From positions 27,857,517-27,921,516 of the forward strand of contig OX359269.1 of NCBI GenBank assembly GCA_947179155.2: a stretch of 64,000 bases of DNA, read 5' to 3'. The notes under the pieces were generated by a model. The model had not been told where the DNA came from, did not search any database, and was given only the letters and a program-made list of their open reading frames with translations. How positions within the stretch are numbered: position 1 is the first letter of the stretch; each line of letters opens with the position of its first letter. This document shows, piece after piece, positions 36,741 to 48,465 of the stretch. A program made the position numbers and the translations under genes. Origin of the DNA: Hedera helix (Eukaryota > Streptophyta > Magnoliopsida > Apiales > Araliaceae).

Positions 36741-38782
36741 TTTTTCAGAAATTTTTTTCTTTCCAAAAACTGAGCTATCTTTGACCCTAATGTGAATTTA
36801 CCAATTCCAACACTTCATATAGCACGTATAACACATAATTGACTTGCGTGGATTTCGAAACATTTAAAAATCATTATTTGAACCTATTTTTCCAAAGATT
36901 TCATTTTAGTCGTATTTTAACGTTTTAAATCGTTTAAAACGGTTGTTTATTGCCATAAGTGTCAAATTGCTTCCAATTCGATTCTAACACGTGCATATAC
37001 ATAAAACTTACATGCTTGGCCTAATTTGAACCTCCATAAACCAAAATGGCCAAAAATCAACCATTGGTTGCATTTTATCATTTTACAAAATTATCTTAAA
37101 AACCATCTTTCACTCTTGGAATTCTATACCTCACATGCATGACCACATACACAATTAGCAACTTGATATACACATATAGCTTATATATGTACCTTCCAAT
37201 GCACTTTACAGATTATAATTCGGTTTAGCCAAAAAGTATAGCCTAGTATTTGATTTTCCTTCTTAAAACTTGCTTTAGACTTTATTCATGCTTCTATAAT
37301 ACCTCTTAGCATATAATAATGCATGTAACACATTTCTTTTACCTCTCAAGCTAGGTTTCATCATGTCTAGCAACTTAAAACACACAATCAAAACTTAGAT
37401 CATAATTTTAATCTTAGCTATTCATGTAAATTGTGACGCCCCCAAATCTAGGCCCACACAGCCCAAACTTGAGTCGTCAAAAGACTACAACAAAATTATT
37501 ACAATGAAATACAACGTACAACAATACAGTGGATAATACAACACAACTAAGTCTTCATTATTATTGCCACACTATTTTATAACACGTGAAGACTATGATA
37601 GCTATCCCCGCACTCTCACTCCATTCCCCGGCTAGACCCCGTTACGTTCTCATCTCCTGTTGAAAAACAATGGAACGAAAAGAAAGGGTGAGCTCAAATA
37701 GCCCAGTAAGAAATATCATGACTAAGATAATGACGAATAATTTATCATTAGCCTTCAACAGTTGAGTTCTTGATAGAATACAATAGACTACAAGGTTTAT
37801 ATCAAAAACTGCAGTTAAATTCTTAAACAACGTTCAGATCAATAATAGCAGCGGAATGAGCAATCTATTAGAAGAATAATGCAGACTATAATGTCCACTC
37901 GCTTCTCTTTTTAGTAAAAATATCATCAACTTTTATCATCTGAAATACCATTAGTCAAGATAATACAACTTCACAGTTCCTGGTCATAATCATGCAGATC
38001 AACAGTTCGTCTTTGCACTACGGGCCAAAGACATTCAATATAACACCAACGGTCATGATTATACCAGATTCAGCCTTTGGTCATAATCATACCAACCAAC
38101 AGTTCATCTTTGCACTACGGGCCAAAGAGAACATTCACCACGTGTCATAAAAGACACCGAACAGATGTATCGCCTTTAACCTAGTATATCGCCTTTAACC
38201 TATCATCTGTTCAACAATTATATCACATCTGTGCCCCCGGCCACAGATATTCACAACAGCTTGATTCTTGATGATTAATACAAATAACAGTGATACAAAT
38301 GATGAACAGAAGAACAGGATAAACAATAAGTATCGGAAGTTTACTTTGTGCAGATTCAAATAATGTCCAAATTGCCAACATGATGTGGAGTGAAATTTAA
38401 AAATAATATTCAAGATCCACAGTTCAGAATAACGATTACAGTTCAATAGAAATGTTCAGAAAATAGGAAGGTTCAGTTGAACTAATGAAATTCAACTATT
38501 ATGGAACATATAATATTTTCAGGAATTATAGAAGCAATAGTTCCATAATAAGTTTCGATTTAGGTGTATGGAAGAAAATAATATCCCTTACCGTAGCAGG
38601 TTTGATTAACAAAAGGTGAAGGGAATTAATATCCCTTACCATAGTAAGTTTGAATAATGGAAGATGAAAAAGATGGTATCCCTTATGAGTATAAAGGAAA
38701 ATGATATCACTTACGAATATGGAATAAAAGTGTCATGTGATAATTCGTGTAGACAAATTATTTCCACACGAGACAAATAAAA

Positions 38783-39106
38783 AGGGTTATTCACCAACAG
38801 GCGATAATCCGCACCGTAAGGTTATTCCCATCAATTTGAATACGAATAGTTATTCACCAAACAGGCGTAATCCGCACCGTAAGGTTATTCCCATCAATTT
38901 GAATATGAATAGTTATTCACCAAACAGGCGTAATCCGCACCGTAAGGTTATTCCCACAATTTAATAGAATTTGAACACGAAGAGTTATTCACCAAACAGG
39001 CGATAATCCGCACCGTAAGGTTATTCTCAAAGATTAATAAGGAATGAATACAAAAGGTTATTCACCAACAGGCGGTAAACCGCGCCGTAAGGTTATTCCC
39101 ACAATT
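38783..39106 (-). repeat. GAATAACCTTACGG tandem units in E2 3' LTR (5 copies)
   Basis: Same repeat type as in E1 LTRs, reverse orientation, five units with CACCGTAAGGTTATTC on the plus strand. The other LTR has the matching array at 45522-45845. The ~75-codon frame across it is an artefact of repeat length. Confidence 0.9.
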
Positions 39107-39680
39107 TAATACATGGAAATAAATGGCACAAGAAAGAAACGATATTATTTTCGAGAATCAAAGAATGATAATCCCTTCAAGTAAGAAAGAAAATAATATC
39201 CATTTATGATGATGAAAAGAGTGATACCCCTTACCTTAACACGTGACTGGATATTGATTTAAATGAGATTGATCAACCTATATATTTTTAATATAATTAG
39301 TAATTACCACATATAAATTTCAAAGTATATGATAACTCGTATATTATGAACTATCAAAATTTAACATAATTTTTGTAGTATAATATAACAACTTTAAAAT
39401 AGTTTTTAAAATAATATTCCAAAATAAATCTTCCAAAGAAAGCTTTTAAAAATGAATCTTCTCAAAGAAGAGTCTTCTAAAGGAAGATTTGTGAATACCG
39501 TGAAAAATAGGAATTTATGAAATTACTACTCTTTAATAAAACACTTACTTGAAAAATTCCTGCACTCCTTTTGGCTTTCAAACTCTCAAAATAACCTTAC
39601 TATTCTCAGAGAAAACTCATAAAATTCTTATAGAAAAATTTTATGTTTTAGGTGTGATTTTTCTATTCAGCTGAACAAGC

Positions 39681-39688
39681 TATTTATA
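39681..39688 (-). promoter_or_regulatory. TATA box of E2 3' LTR
   Basis: TATAAATA on the minus strand in CTCCTATAAATAGCTTG. The counterpart in the 5' LTR, which would drive the element, is at 46420-46427. Confidence 0.7.
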
Positions 39689-40653
39689 GGAGAAAAGAAG
39701 TTACTATGCGTGGTAGGTGAACAGAAAAAAAAATCAGCAGAGGCTGCTGCGCAGCCTCCACCAACCCATTCCCAGCAAACACATTTCTCACATTTCGTGT
39801 GGGCCCCACAATGGGTCCCACATGTTTCTTACTATTCACTTACTATTCACGTTACTAGTCACGTCACTATTCACGTCACTATTCACGTTACTATTCACGT
39901 TACTATTTCAAATAGTAAAATTAATTATTTTATTTTTTTATTTATTTATTTATTCTTCCTGTGAGTCCAACATATAAAATAATGTTACCACAATAATGTA
40001 AGAAACACGTTACATATTTTTATTAATTTAATAATATAAATTATAGTGTATTTGCTACTGTGACAATTATTAGATTCAATAATTTTAAACTACAGTGCAC
40101 CAACAATTATTGACTCGATGATATGAAATACAGTGTAATGACAATTATTGAATCAATAATGCAAAATACTGTGTAGCAACAATAATTGAATTGATAATAT
40201 AAAATATTATGCAGTGACAATTATTGATGAAATGATGCGTAACAGTTACGGTGTCAATAATATGAGACACTGTGCAATACCGTGTGCTACTGTAGAGTAC
40301 CGCATGCTACAGTAAAATACCATAAATTACCGTATGCTACTATTTTTATCACCGGTATTTTAACAGTTAACACCGTTGACTATTTTTATTTAAAAAGGTT
40401 ACTTCTGTCGTTTTCTATATCCGACAATTATTCCGTTGTGGGCTCCACCAATAATTAGTTATTTCGGCGCCGTCGTACGGCCCGAATATTCCCCGACAAA
40501 ACGAATATTCCCCGACAAAAAGAATATTGTCCGACAAAATAAAATTTACACATAACATCCTTAACTTTCAATTTTGTCAATTTAACCATTTACTGTTTCA
40601 GGAAAAATATATATGAAGAAAAATTAAATTTTGTATTTCATAAATTCGGGGTC

Positions 40654-42708
40654 TTACAACCTCCCCTCCTTATGAAATTTCGTCCCCGAAATTGACGTAC
40701 CTGGCATTTCGAAGAGGTAAGGATATTTAGATTTCATCTCGGATTCTAGCTCCCAGGTCATTTCCTCAATATCTTGGTTCCTCCATAAAACCTTAACTTG
40801 AGGTATAACCTTTGAGCGTAGAATCTGCTCCTTCTTATCTAGGATCTTAACAGGTACCTCCTCGTATGTTAAATCATCTGCTATAACGTCTGCTTCTAAC
40901 TCAATGACGTGGTTTGGGTCCTTCACATATTTACGTAACATAGATATGTGAAAAACGTTATGGATGCGAGACATACTTGGTGGTAGGGCTAGTCTGTAGA
41001 CTACGGATCCTACTCGATCGAGGATTTCAAATGGGCCAATAAATCGAGGGTTGAGCTTTCCTCTCTTTCCGAATCTCGTAACTCCTTTCCATGGAGAAAC
41101 ACGTAAGAATACATGATCTCCGACGTTGAATCTCTCATCTCTCCGATGAAGATCGGCATAACTCTTTTGTCGTTCTTGTGCTGTCTGTATTCGTTGTCGG
41201 ATCATTTGGATCTTTTCGGTCGTCAAGCGTACCAACTCGGGTCCCAACAGTTTTGCTTCTCCTACCTCATTCCAACATATTGGAGAGCGACACTTGCGTC
41301 CATATAAAGCCTCGAATGGAGCCATGCCTATGCTTGCTTGGTAACTGTTGTTGTAAGAAAATTCCACCAATGACAAGTACTTATCCCAACTTCCTTTGAA
41401 GTCTAATACACAAAGTCTCAAAAGATCTTCGAGGGTCTGGATCGTCCTTTCCGATTGTCCGTCCGTTTGAGGATGGTATGCAGAACTAAAACGTAGTTCA
41501 GTGCCCATAGCTTTTTGTAGACTGATCCAAAAGCGTGAAGTGAATCTAGGATCTCGATCAGAAACTATGGAAACTGGCATGCCATGCAATCTCACGATCT
41601 CATTTATGTACATACCGGCAAGACGTTCAAGTGAAAAGTTTTCTCGTATAGGCAAGAAATGAGCGGATTTGGTCAATCTATCTACGATGACCCAAATTGC
41701 ATCTAAGCCTTGAGAAACTTTGGGAAGACCCGTCACGAAATCCATATTGATGTGTTCTCACTTCTATTCGGGAACCTCAAGTGGTTGTAATGGACCCTTA
41801 GGTACTTGATGCTCTGCCTTGACACGTTGACAAGTTAGGCACCTTGAGATAAACTCTGCAATCTCCCTTTTCATATTGTTCCACCAAAATGTATGTCAAA
41901 GATCTCGATACATCTTGGTACTTCCTAGGTGGATTGCAAATGGCGTGTTGTGTGCCTCCATCATGATTTTATGCTTTAATTCAGGATTGTTAGGAACACA
42001 GAGTCGAGAGTTAACTCGAAGTATTCCTTTCTCGTCGATGACACCTTCTTGTACTTGCTTCATCATATTCATCAGTTCCGGATCGGTAGCTTGAGCAGCT
42101 TTAATTTTATCGATTAAAGTCAGTTCTACTCGCACGTGAGCAATCTTCGAGTGGGTCCCTGGTGTCTTTAGCTCTATCTCCATCTTTTGTAAGTCGTACA
42201 AAATACGCTTTTGTGTTGTCAGCATTGCACTTGTACTCGCATAAGATTTTCTGCTCAAAGCGTCAGCTACAACGTTCGCCTTTCCCGGGTGATACTGGAT
42301 TGTGTGGTCGTAATCCTTCAACAGCTCAAGTCAACGTCGTTGTCTCATGTTGAGTTCCTTCTGGGTGAAGAAATACTTGAGACTTTTATGATCCGTATAG
42401 ATATCCACATTTTCTCCGTACAAGTAGTGTCTCCAGATCTTCAACGCGAAAACGACTGCTGCCAACTCTAGATCATGAGTAGGATAATTTTTCTCATAAT
42501 CTTTGAGTTGTCGAGAAGCATAGGCTATAACCTTTCCATGTTGCATAAGGACACAACCTAGACATTTGCCTGAAGCATCGCTGTATATGACAAATTCTCC
42601 CGATCCTGATGGAATGGTCAGAACAGGAGCTGAAACAAGTCTCCTCTTGAGTTCTTGAAAACTCTTCTCGTATTCCTCGCTCGAATGATACCGATATCTA
42701 ATAATCAA
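40654..42708 (-). pseudogene. E2 RNase H-integrase-chromodomain remnant, four in-frame stops
   Basis: On the minus strand one frame runs from the end of the RT deletion through RNase H (DASGKCLGCVLMQ), integrase zinc finger, the catalytic D, D, E region and the chromodomain to a stop overlapping the LTR. It closely resembles E1. Four stops interrupt it: TGA at 42331-42333 (Trp in E1), TGA at 41896-41898 (Arg in E1), TAG at 41764-41766 and TGA at 41758-41760 (both Trp in E1). All four are G:C to A:T changes. Five codons are also missing near 42048. The final 363-codon piece (41745-40654) retains the three integrase acidic residues and the chromodomain but lacks the zinc finger. Confidence 0.93.
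40659..40671 (-). other. E2 polypurine tract
   Basis: Minus-strand AAGGAGGGGAGGT, identical to E1, directly next to the 3' LTR. Confidence 0.88.
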
Positions 42709-43370
42709 ACTTTCATCTCTTGGTGTTCTATGAGAGCCATTTGGTATTGAGCTTTGGAAAAGGGTTTAGTATCGGGTTCAAGATCGATACAGAATTCAAT
42801 TTCTCGGTTTGGGGGTAAGCCAGGAAGTTCCTCCGGAAAAACGTCAGGAAACTCATTAACAATGGGAATATCATTCAAGTTTGACGTATTTTTGTTCAAA
42901 TCAGTGACATGAGCTAAAAAGGCTTGACATCCGTTTTTCAATAAACGAATGGCTTTATGGCTAGAAATAACAGTTATAGATTTCAATGGTTTAGTTGCTT
43001 GAATTTGCATGACAGGTTGATTAGGAATATGAAAACTAATAATCTTATGAAAACAATCAATTTTAGCATGATGGGTAGTCAACCAATCAATTCCTAAAAT
43101 CACATCAAATTCATGCATCTCCAAAGAAATAAGGTCAACAGGTAATGTGAGGTTGTTGATTTGAACTAGGCAAGATTTATAGATAGTAAATGTAATAGGT
43201 ATTTCTCCCAATGAGATTTCAACTGATAAGACAAGATTTAAGTTTTCAATAGGCAAATTTAATCGTTGAGTACATATAGGTGAGATAAAAGAGTGGATAG
43301 AGCCAATATCTAACATGGCATAGACTTCTCGAGAATTGATGAATAGCTTACCGGTCATCACCTCATTCGA
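42705..43370 (-). pseudogene. E2 protease and linker remnant, ending at the RT deletion
   Basis: Matches E1 from SNEVITGKLFINSREVYA through the protease and linker to the sequence preceding RT. The protease active site reads D-I-G instead of D-T-G, which should inactivate it. The frame stops just after the E1-equivalent of codon 619. About 740 bp of E1-equivalent sequence (roughly 3796-4538, the whole RT including FIDD) is absent, and homology resumes at SEEYEKSFQELK. Confidence 0.9.
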
Positions 43371-43379
43371 TTTCTTGAT

Positions 43380-43930
43380 CATCAAGGCTGTCATCATCAA
43401 ATCGAGTCCCATATACTTCATCCGGATCTTCACGTATTTCAACCATGGGGATACCACGAAATAGTTCTCTAACGAACTGTTTCTCAGATTCTTCAACTTC
43501 ATCAGTAGTAGCGTACCAATGATTTCCATTAAAATAGTATTTTCGATAGACTACAGTTTCCACGATAGTGACTAACTTAACCTGAATTCCTCTAAATTGT
43601 AACGCCCAAAAGTATAGATACATCATTTTTAAATAATCTTGAAAATCATAACTCGAACACCATAAATCCCAAAGACTTATATGAAACGTCCATATATTCC
43701 GATCCTTTGTTATCGAGCATAACCAGGTGATGATATGTTTCCAACTGTCGAGCAAATTAAAGGCAACAATTTCCGCAAGTTCCGGATATCCTTTAAAGAA
43801 CGAATTTGGAAGAACGACGGTAGAACTTTCACCTTCTTCTTCTTTCGATTGGATACAAATAATTTTTGCTTTAGGCAAATTATTCAACTCTGAGTTTGTA
43901 GAAGAATTGTTTGTGGCCTCTACATTCACT
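43380..43930 (-). other. Foreign segment replacing Gag in E2
   Basis: Between the E1-like Gag start (MSSGNQEVNHGVPEVNVE, from 43971) and the protease remnant lies about 550 bp with no resemblance to E1. It is open on the minus strand from 43971 to 43363 (202 codons including the E1-like start), with acidic ends (KEEEGES; EDPDEVYGTRFDDDSLDD). Codons 70-115 are rich in Trp, Phe and Tyr, as translated non-coding DNA often is. An LTR-end-like string GGGCGTTACA occurs at about 43600-43609. It could be a captured host-gene fragment or part of another element; I do not recognise it. Confidence 0.6.
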
Positions 43931-43971
43931 TCGGGTACTCCGTGGTTAACCTCCTGATTTCCAGATGACAT
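43918..43971 (-). pseudogene. E2 Gag N-terminal stub
   Basis: The first ~18 codons align with E1 Gag (NQEVN...PE.NV). The capsid core and both zinc knuckles that should follow are absent. The ATG is at the same distance from the PBS as in E1. Confidence 0.85.
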
Positions 43972-44156
43972 ACTTAACTGTGGTCACAAAATAGATGTTA
44001 GTTCAAATAAACTGACTCATCACTTCATGTCCCTATATTCAAATCAACTCATTAGATAATAAAATCTAATTTATGTGGGACACACTAGTGACTGATTATA
44101 TTCGTCTCTCCCCTCCTAGTTCTACCCCAGATCTCCATTAAAGACCATATCCCTAA

Positions 44157-44168
44157 GCTCTGATACCA
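44157..44168 (-). other. E2 primer-binding site (iMet)
   Basis: Minus-strand TGGTATCAGAGC, perfect, two bases from the 5' LTR end. Confidence 0.92.
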
Positions 44169-44170
44169 AC

Positions 44171-47100
44171 TGTGACGCCCCCAAATCTAGGCCCACACAG
44201 CCCAAACTTGAGTCGTCAAAAGACTACAACAAAATTATTACAATGAAATACAACGTACAACAATACAGTGGATAATACAACACAACTAAGTCTTCATTAT
44301 TATTGCCACACTATTTTATAACACGTGAAGACTATGATAGCTATCCCCGCACTCTCACTCCATTCCCCGGCTAGACCCCGTTACGTTCTCATCTCCTGTT
44401 GAAAAACAATGGAACGAAAAGAAAGGGTGAGCTCAAATAGCCCAGTAAGAAATATCATGACTAAGATAATGACGAATAATTTATCATTAGCCTTCAACAG
44501 TTGAGTTCTTGATAGAATACAATAGACTACAAGGTTTATATCAAAAACTGCAGTTAAATTCTTAAACAACGTTCAGATCAATAATAGCAGCGGAATGAGC
44601 AATCTATTAGAAGAATAATGCAGACTATAATGTCCACTCGCTTCTCTTTTTAGTAAAAATATCATCAACTTTTATCATCTGAAATACCATTAGTCAAGAT
44701 AATACAACTTCACAGTTCCTGGTCATAATCATGCAGATCAACAGTTCGTCTTTGCACTACGGGCCAAAGACATTCAATATAACACCAACGGTCATGATTA
44801 TACCAGATTCAGCCTTTGGTCATAATCATACCAACCAACAGTTCATCTTTGCACTACGGGCCAAAGAGAACATTCACCACGTGTCATAAAAGACACCGAA
44901 CAGATGTATCGCCTTTAACCTAGTATATCGCCTTTAACCTATCATCTGTTCAACAATTATATCACATCTGTGCCCCCGGCCACAGATATTCACAACAGCT
45001 TGATTCTTGATGATTAATACAAATAACAGTGATACAAATGATGAATAGAAGAACAGGATAAACAATAAGTATCGGAAGTTTACTTTGTGCAGATTCAAAT
45101 AATGTCCAAATTGCCAACATGATGTGGAGTGAAATTTAAAAATAATATTCAAGATCCACAGTTCAGAATAACGATTACAGTTCAATAGAAATGTTCAGAA
45201 AATAGGAAGGTTCAGTTGAACTAATGAAATTCAACTATTATGGAACATATAATATTTTCAGGAATTATAGAAGCAATAGTTCCATAATAAGTTTCGATTT
45301 AGGTGTATGGAAGAAAATAATATCCCTTACCGTAGCAGGTTTGATTAACAAAAGGTGAAGGGAATTAATATCCCTTACCATAGTAAGTTTGAATAATGGA
45401 AGATGAAAAAGATGGTATCCCTTATGAGTATAAAGGAAAATGATATCACTTACGAATATGGAATAAAAGTGTCATGTGATAATTCGTGTAGACAAATTAT
45501 TTCCACACGAGACAAATAAAAAGGGTTATTCACCAACAGGCGATAATCCGCACCGTAAGGTTATTCCCATCAATTTGAATACGAATAGTTATTCACCAAA
45601 CAGGCGTAATCCGCACCGTAAGGTTATTCCCATCAATTTGAATATGAATAGTTATTCACCAAACAGGCGTAATCCGCACCGTAAGGTTATTCCCACAATT
45701 TAATAGAATTTGAACACGAAGAGTTATTCACCAAACAGGCGATAATCCGCACCGTAAGGTTATTCTCAAAGATTAATAAGGAATGAATACAAAAGGTTAT
45801 TCACCAACAGGCGGTAAACCGCGCCGTAAGGTTATTCCCACAATTTAATACATGGAAATAAATGGCACAAGAAAGAAACGATATTATTTTCGAGAATCAA
45901 AGAATGATAATCCCTTCAAGTAAGAAAGAAAATAATATCCATTTATGATGATGAAAAGAGTGATACCCCTTACCTTAACACGTGACTGGATATTGATTTA
46001 AATGAGATTGATCAACCTATATATTTTTAATATAATTAGTAATTACCACATATAAATTTCAAAGTATATGATAACTCGTATATTATGAACTATCAAAATT
46101 TAACATAATTTTTGTAGTATAATATAACAACTTTAAAATAGTTTTTAAAATAATATTCCAAAATAAATCTTCCAAAGAAAGCTTTTAAAAATGAATCTTC
46201 TCAAAGAAGAGTCTTCTAAAGGAAGATTTGTGAATACCGTGAAAAATAGGAATTTATGAAATTACTACTCTTTAATAAAACACTTACTTGAAAAATTCCT
46301 GCACTCCTTTTGGCTTTCAAACTCTCAAAATAACCTTACTATTCTCAGAGAAAACTCATAAAATTCTTATAGAAAAATTTTATGTTTTAGGTGTGATTTT
46401 TCTATTCAGCTGAACAAGCTATTTATAGGAGAAAAGAAGTTACTATGCGTGGTAGGTGAACAGAAAAAAAAATCAGCAGAGGCTGCTGCGCAGCCTCCAC
46501 CAACCCATTCCCAGCAAACACATTTCTCACATTTCGTGTGGGCCCCACAATGGGTCCCACATGTTTCTTACTATTCACTTACTATTCACGTCACTATTCA
46601 CGTCACTATTCACGTTACTATTCACGTTACTATTTCAAATAGTAAAATTAATTATTTTATTTTTTTATTTATTTATTTATTCTTCCTGTGAGTCCAACAT
46701 ATAAAATAATGTTACCACAATAATGTAAGAAACACGTTACATATTTTTATTAATTTAATAATATAAATTATAGTGTATTTGCTACTGTGACAATTATTAG
46801 ATTCAATAATTTTAAACTACAGTGCACCAACAATTATTGACTCGATGATATGAAATACAGTGTAATGACAATTATTGAATCAATAATGCAAAATACTGTG
46901 TAGCAACAATAATTGAATTGATAATATAAAATATTATGCAGTGACAATTATTGATGAAATGATGCGTAACAGTTACGGTGTCAATAATATGAGACACTGT
47001 GCAATACCGTGTGCTACTGTAGAGTACCGCATGCTACAGTAAAATACCATAAATTACCGTATGCTACTATTTTTATCACCGGTATTTTAACAGTTAACAC

Positions 47101-47385
47101 CGTTGACTATTTTTATTTAAAAAGGTTACTTCTGTCGTTTTCTATATCCGACAATTATTCCGTTGTGGGCTCCACCAATAATTAGTTATTTCGGCGCCGT
47201 CGTACGGCCCGAATATTCCCCGACAAAACGAATATTCCCCGACAAAAAGAATATTGTCCGACAAAATAAAATTTACACATAACATCCTTAACTTTCAATT
47301 TTGTCAATTTAACCATTTACTGTTTCAGGAAAAATATATATGAAGAAAAATTAAATTTTGTATTTCATAAATTCGGGGTCTTACA
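44171..47385 (-). repeat. E2 5' LTR (3215 bp)
   Basis: Near-identical to 37432-40658. Differences seen: absence of one GTTACTAGTCAC-type 12-bp unit near 46586, and T for C at 45047. Repeat array at 45522-45845, TATA box at 46420-46427, and GTGGG-CCCAC motifs at 46536-46562. Confidence 0.95.
46420..46427 (-). promoter_or_regulatory. TATA box of E2 5' LTR
   Basis: TATAAATA on the minus strand, the presumed core promoter for E2 genomic RNA. Upstream in U3 lie GTGGGACCC and GTGGGGCCCAC (46536-46562), which resemble TCP-factor sites, and GTGAATAGTAAC tandem repeats. Confidence 0.7.
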
Positions 47386-48465
47386 TAAATAGTACACCAC
47401 ATTTGCTATACACAACTCAATCACTAGGTTTTCATGATCTAGCCAACTTGAAGCACATATATCACATAATATACACATATAATCAACAACTCATGCATGG
47501 CTTCATCTATTTCAACATATAAACACATAATCTTTGAAATTTATATCTTAAACTATTCCATACCTTCTTCTAGCTTTGCTTCTTCTAGCTAAAAATCTTG
47601 CCAACACTTGATTCTCCACCTTGAATAGCTTACTTTACTTGTCTAGAACACTTCTTACTTGAGATTCCTTGTGTTTCTTCAAACCCTAGCTCCTAGCTCT
47701 CTCTTCTCTCTTATCTTGCAAGCTTTCGAATGATGAGATAAAATAGCTAAGTGTAATGCTGAAAATCACTTGCATGTAGGCTTATATCACATGTCTAGCA
47801 ACTAACCATGGTTAGCATACATAATCAAGCATGGTTAGGGTCAAACTAGTCATTCTTCATAATTAACTAAGGATATCTAAGACATTATACCAACTTGGGA
47901 TATAATTGCCATATGCTAAATTACCAAGGCATCTTTAGTCATTTGCCAAATCCTAGCAATTTAATTTCTATGAATTTTCCTAACTTCCTAATTTAATTCT
48001 CTAAAAATCCAATTTAAATCCAATTTGAACCAAATTCATTTCATAATTCTTGTATTTAATTCCACCATTTAATAACTCATAATATACATGTCCCAAATTA
48101 CATGTCACACCTCTAAATATTTTATTTCCATTAATAACTTATTTACAAGAATTCAATATTCATTTATAAATTAGGATTTTATATATAGCAAAAATGCATA
48201 TCGTTACATTAATAGTCCCTTAAATAGTCATTGAATTATTTTTTTATCATTCTCAAGGCTATTTATGAGGAATTATATAATCTCAAATTCATCATGGGAT
48301 TATATAATCCCTCATAAATAGCCTTAAGAATGATAAAAAAATAATCCAAGAACTATTTAAGGGACTAATAATCCATCATCATAGGATAAAAAAGTCGAAA
48401 ATAGCTTTAAATTAATACAAATAGTCCAATCCCAAGTATACATTTTACAAACAAACATAGCCTAA

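Larger units (their letters stand above)
37432..40658 (-). repeat. E2 3' LTR (3227 bp)
   Basis: Plus-strand ends TGTGACGCCCCC and GGGGTCTTACA. Five GAATAACCTTACGG-type units lie at 38783-39106, a TATA box at 39681-39688, and CACGTTACTATT-type 12-bp repeats at about 39832-39910. It carries one more 12-bp unit than the other LTR. Confidence 0.95.
37432..47385 (-). mobile_element. E2: defective E1-family Gypsy element, young insertion
   Basis: Minus-strand order: 5' LTR 47385-44171, perfect iMet PBS, ruined gag-pro-pol, polypurine tract, 3' LTR 40658-37432. Target duplication TAAAT at 37427-37431 and 47386-47390. The internal region is 3512 bp against 4841 in E1: Gag core, zinc knuckles and all of RT are missing, an unrelated ~550-bp segment sits in gag, and RNase H/integrase carries four stops. 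Yet the LTRs differ, by eye, only by a 12-bp indel and one base. It must have moved recently using proteins from intact relatives, unless the LTRs were homogenised by gene conversion. Confidence 0.93.
35275..48208 (-). mobile_element. Solo LTR (~2.98 kb) of a Gypsy family, split by E2
   Basis: On the minus strand it starts TGTAACGATATGC and ends GGGGGCGTTACA. Target duplication TTAAT is at 35270-35274 and 48209-48213. Removing E2 and one TAAAT leaves ~2975 bp with no PBS, polypurine tract or coding sequence, as for a solo LTR left by LTR-LTR recombination. Parts: 35275-37431 and 47391-48208. It contains GCGCCCCGGCGC-type repeats (36584-36740). It is a separate family from E1/E2 but shares their terminal motif. 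Confidence 0.85.
35179..48462. mobile_element. Tourist-like MITE (~345 bp), split by a nested solo LTR
   Basis: Left end GGTTATGTTTGTTTGCAAAA (35179) and right end, reverse complemented, GGCTATGTTTGTTTGTAAAA (48462). Flanking TAA on both sides (35176-35178, 48463-48465) is the PIF/Harbinger target duplication. The MITE occupies 35179-35274 and 48214-48462, and everything between is later insertion. The right part is itself a long foldback (AGTCCCTTAAATAGT ... ACTATTTAAGGGACT), so its transcript would form a hairpin. Confidence 0.8.

Noticed and set aside
38737..38964. 75-codon repetitive frame in E2 LTR (and at 45476-45703)
   Set aside because: It is the GAATAACCTTACGG tandem repeat read on the opposite strand; no coding evidence.
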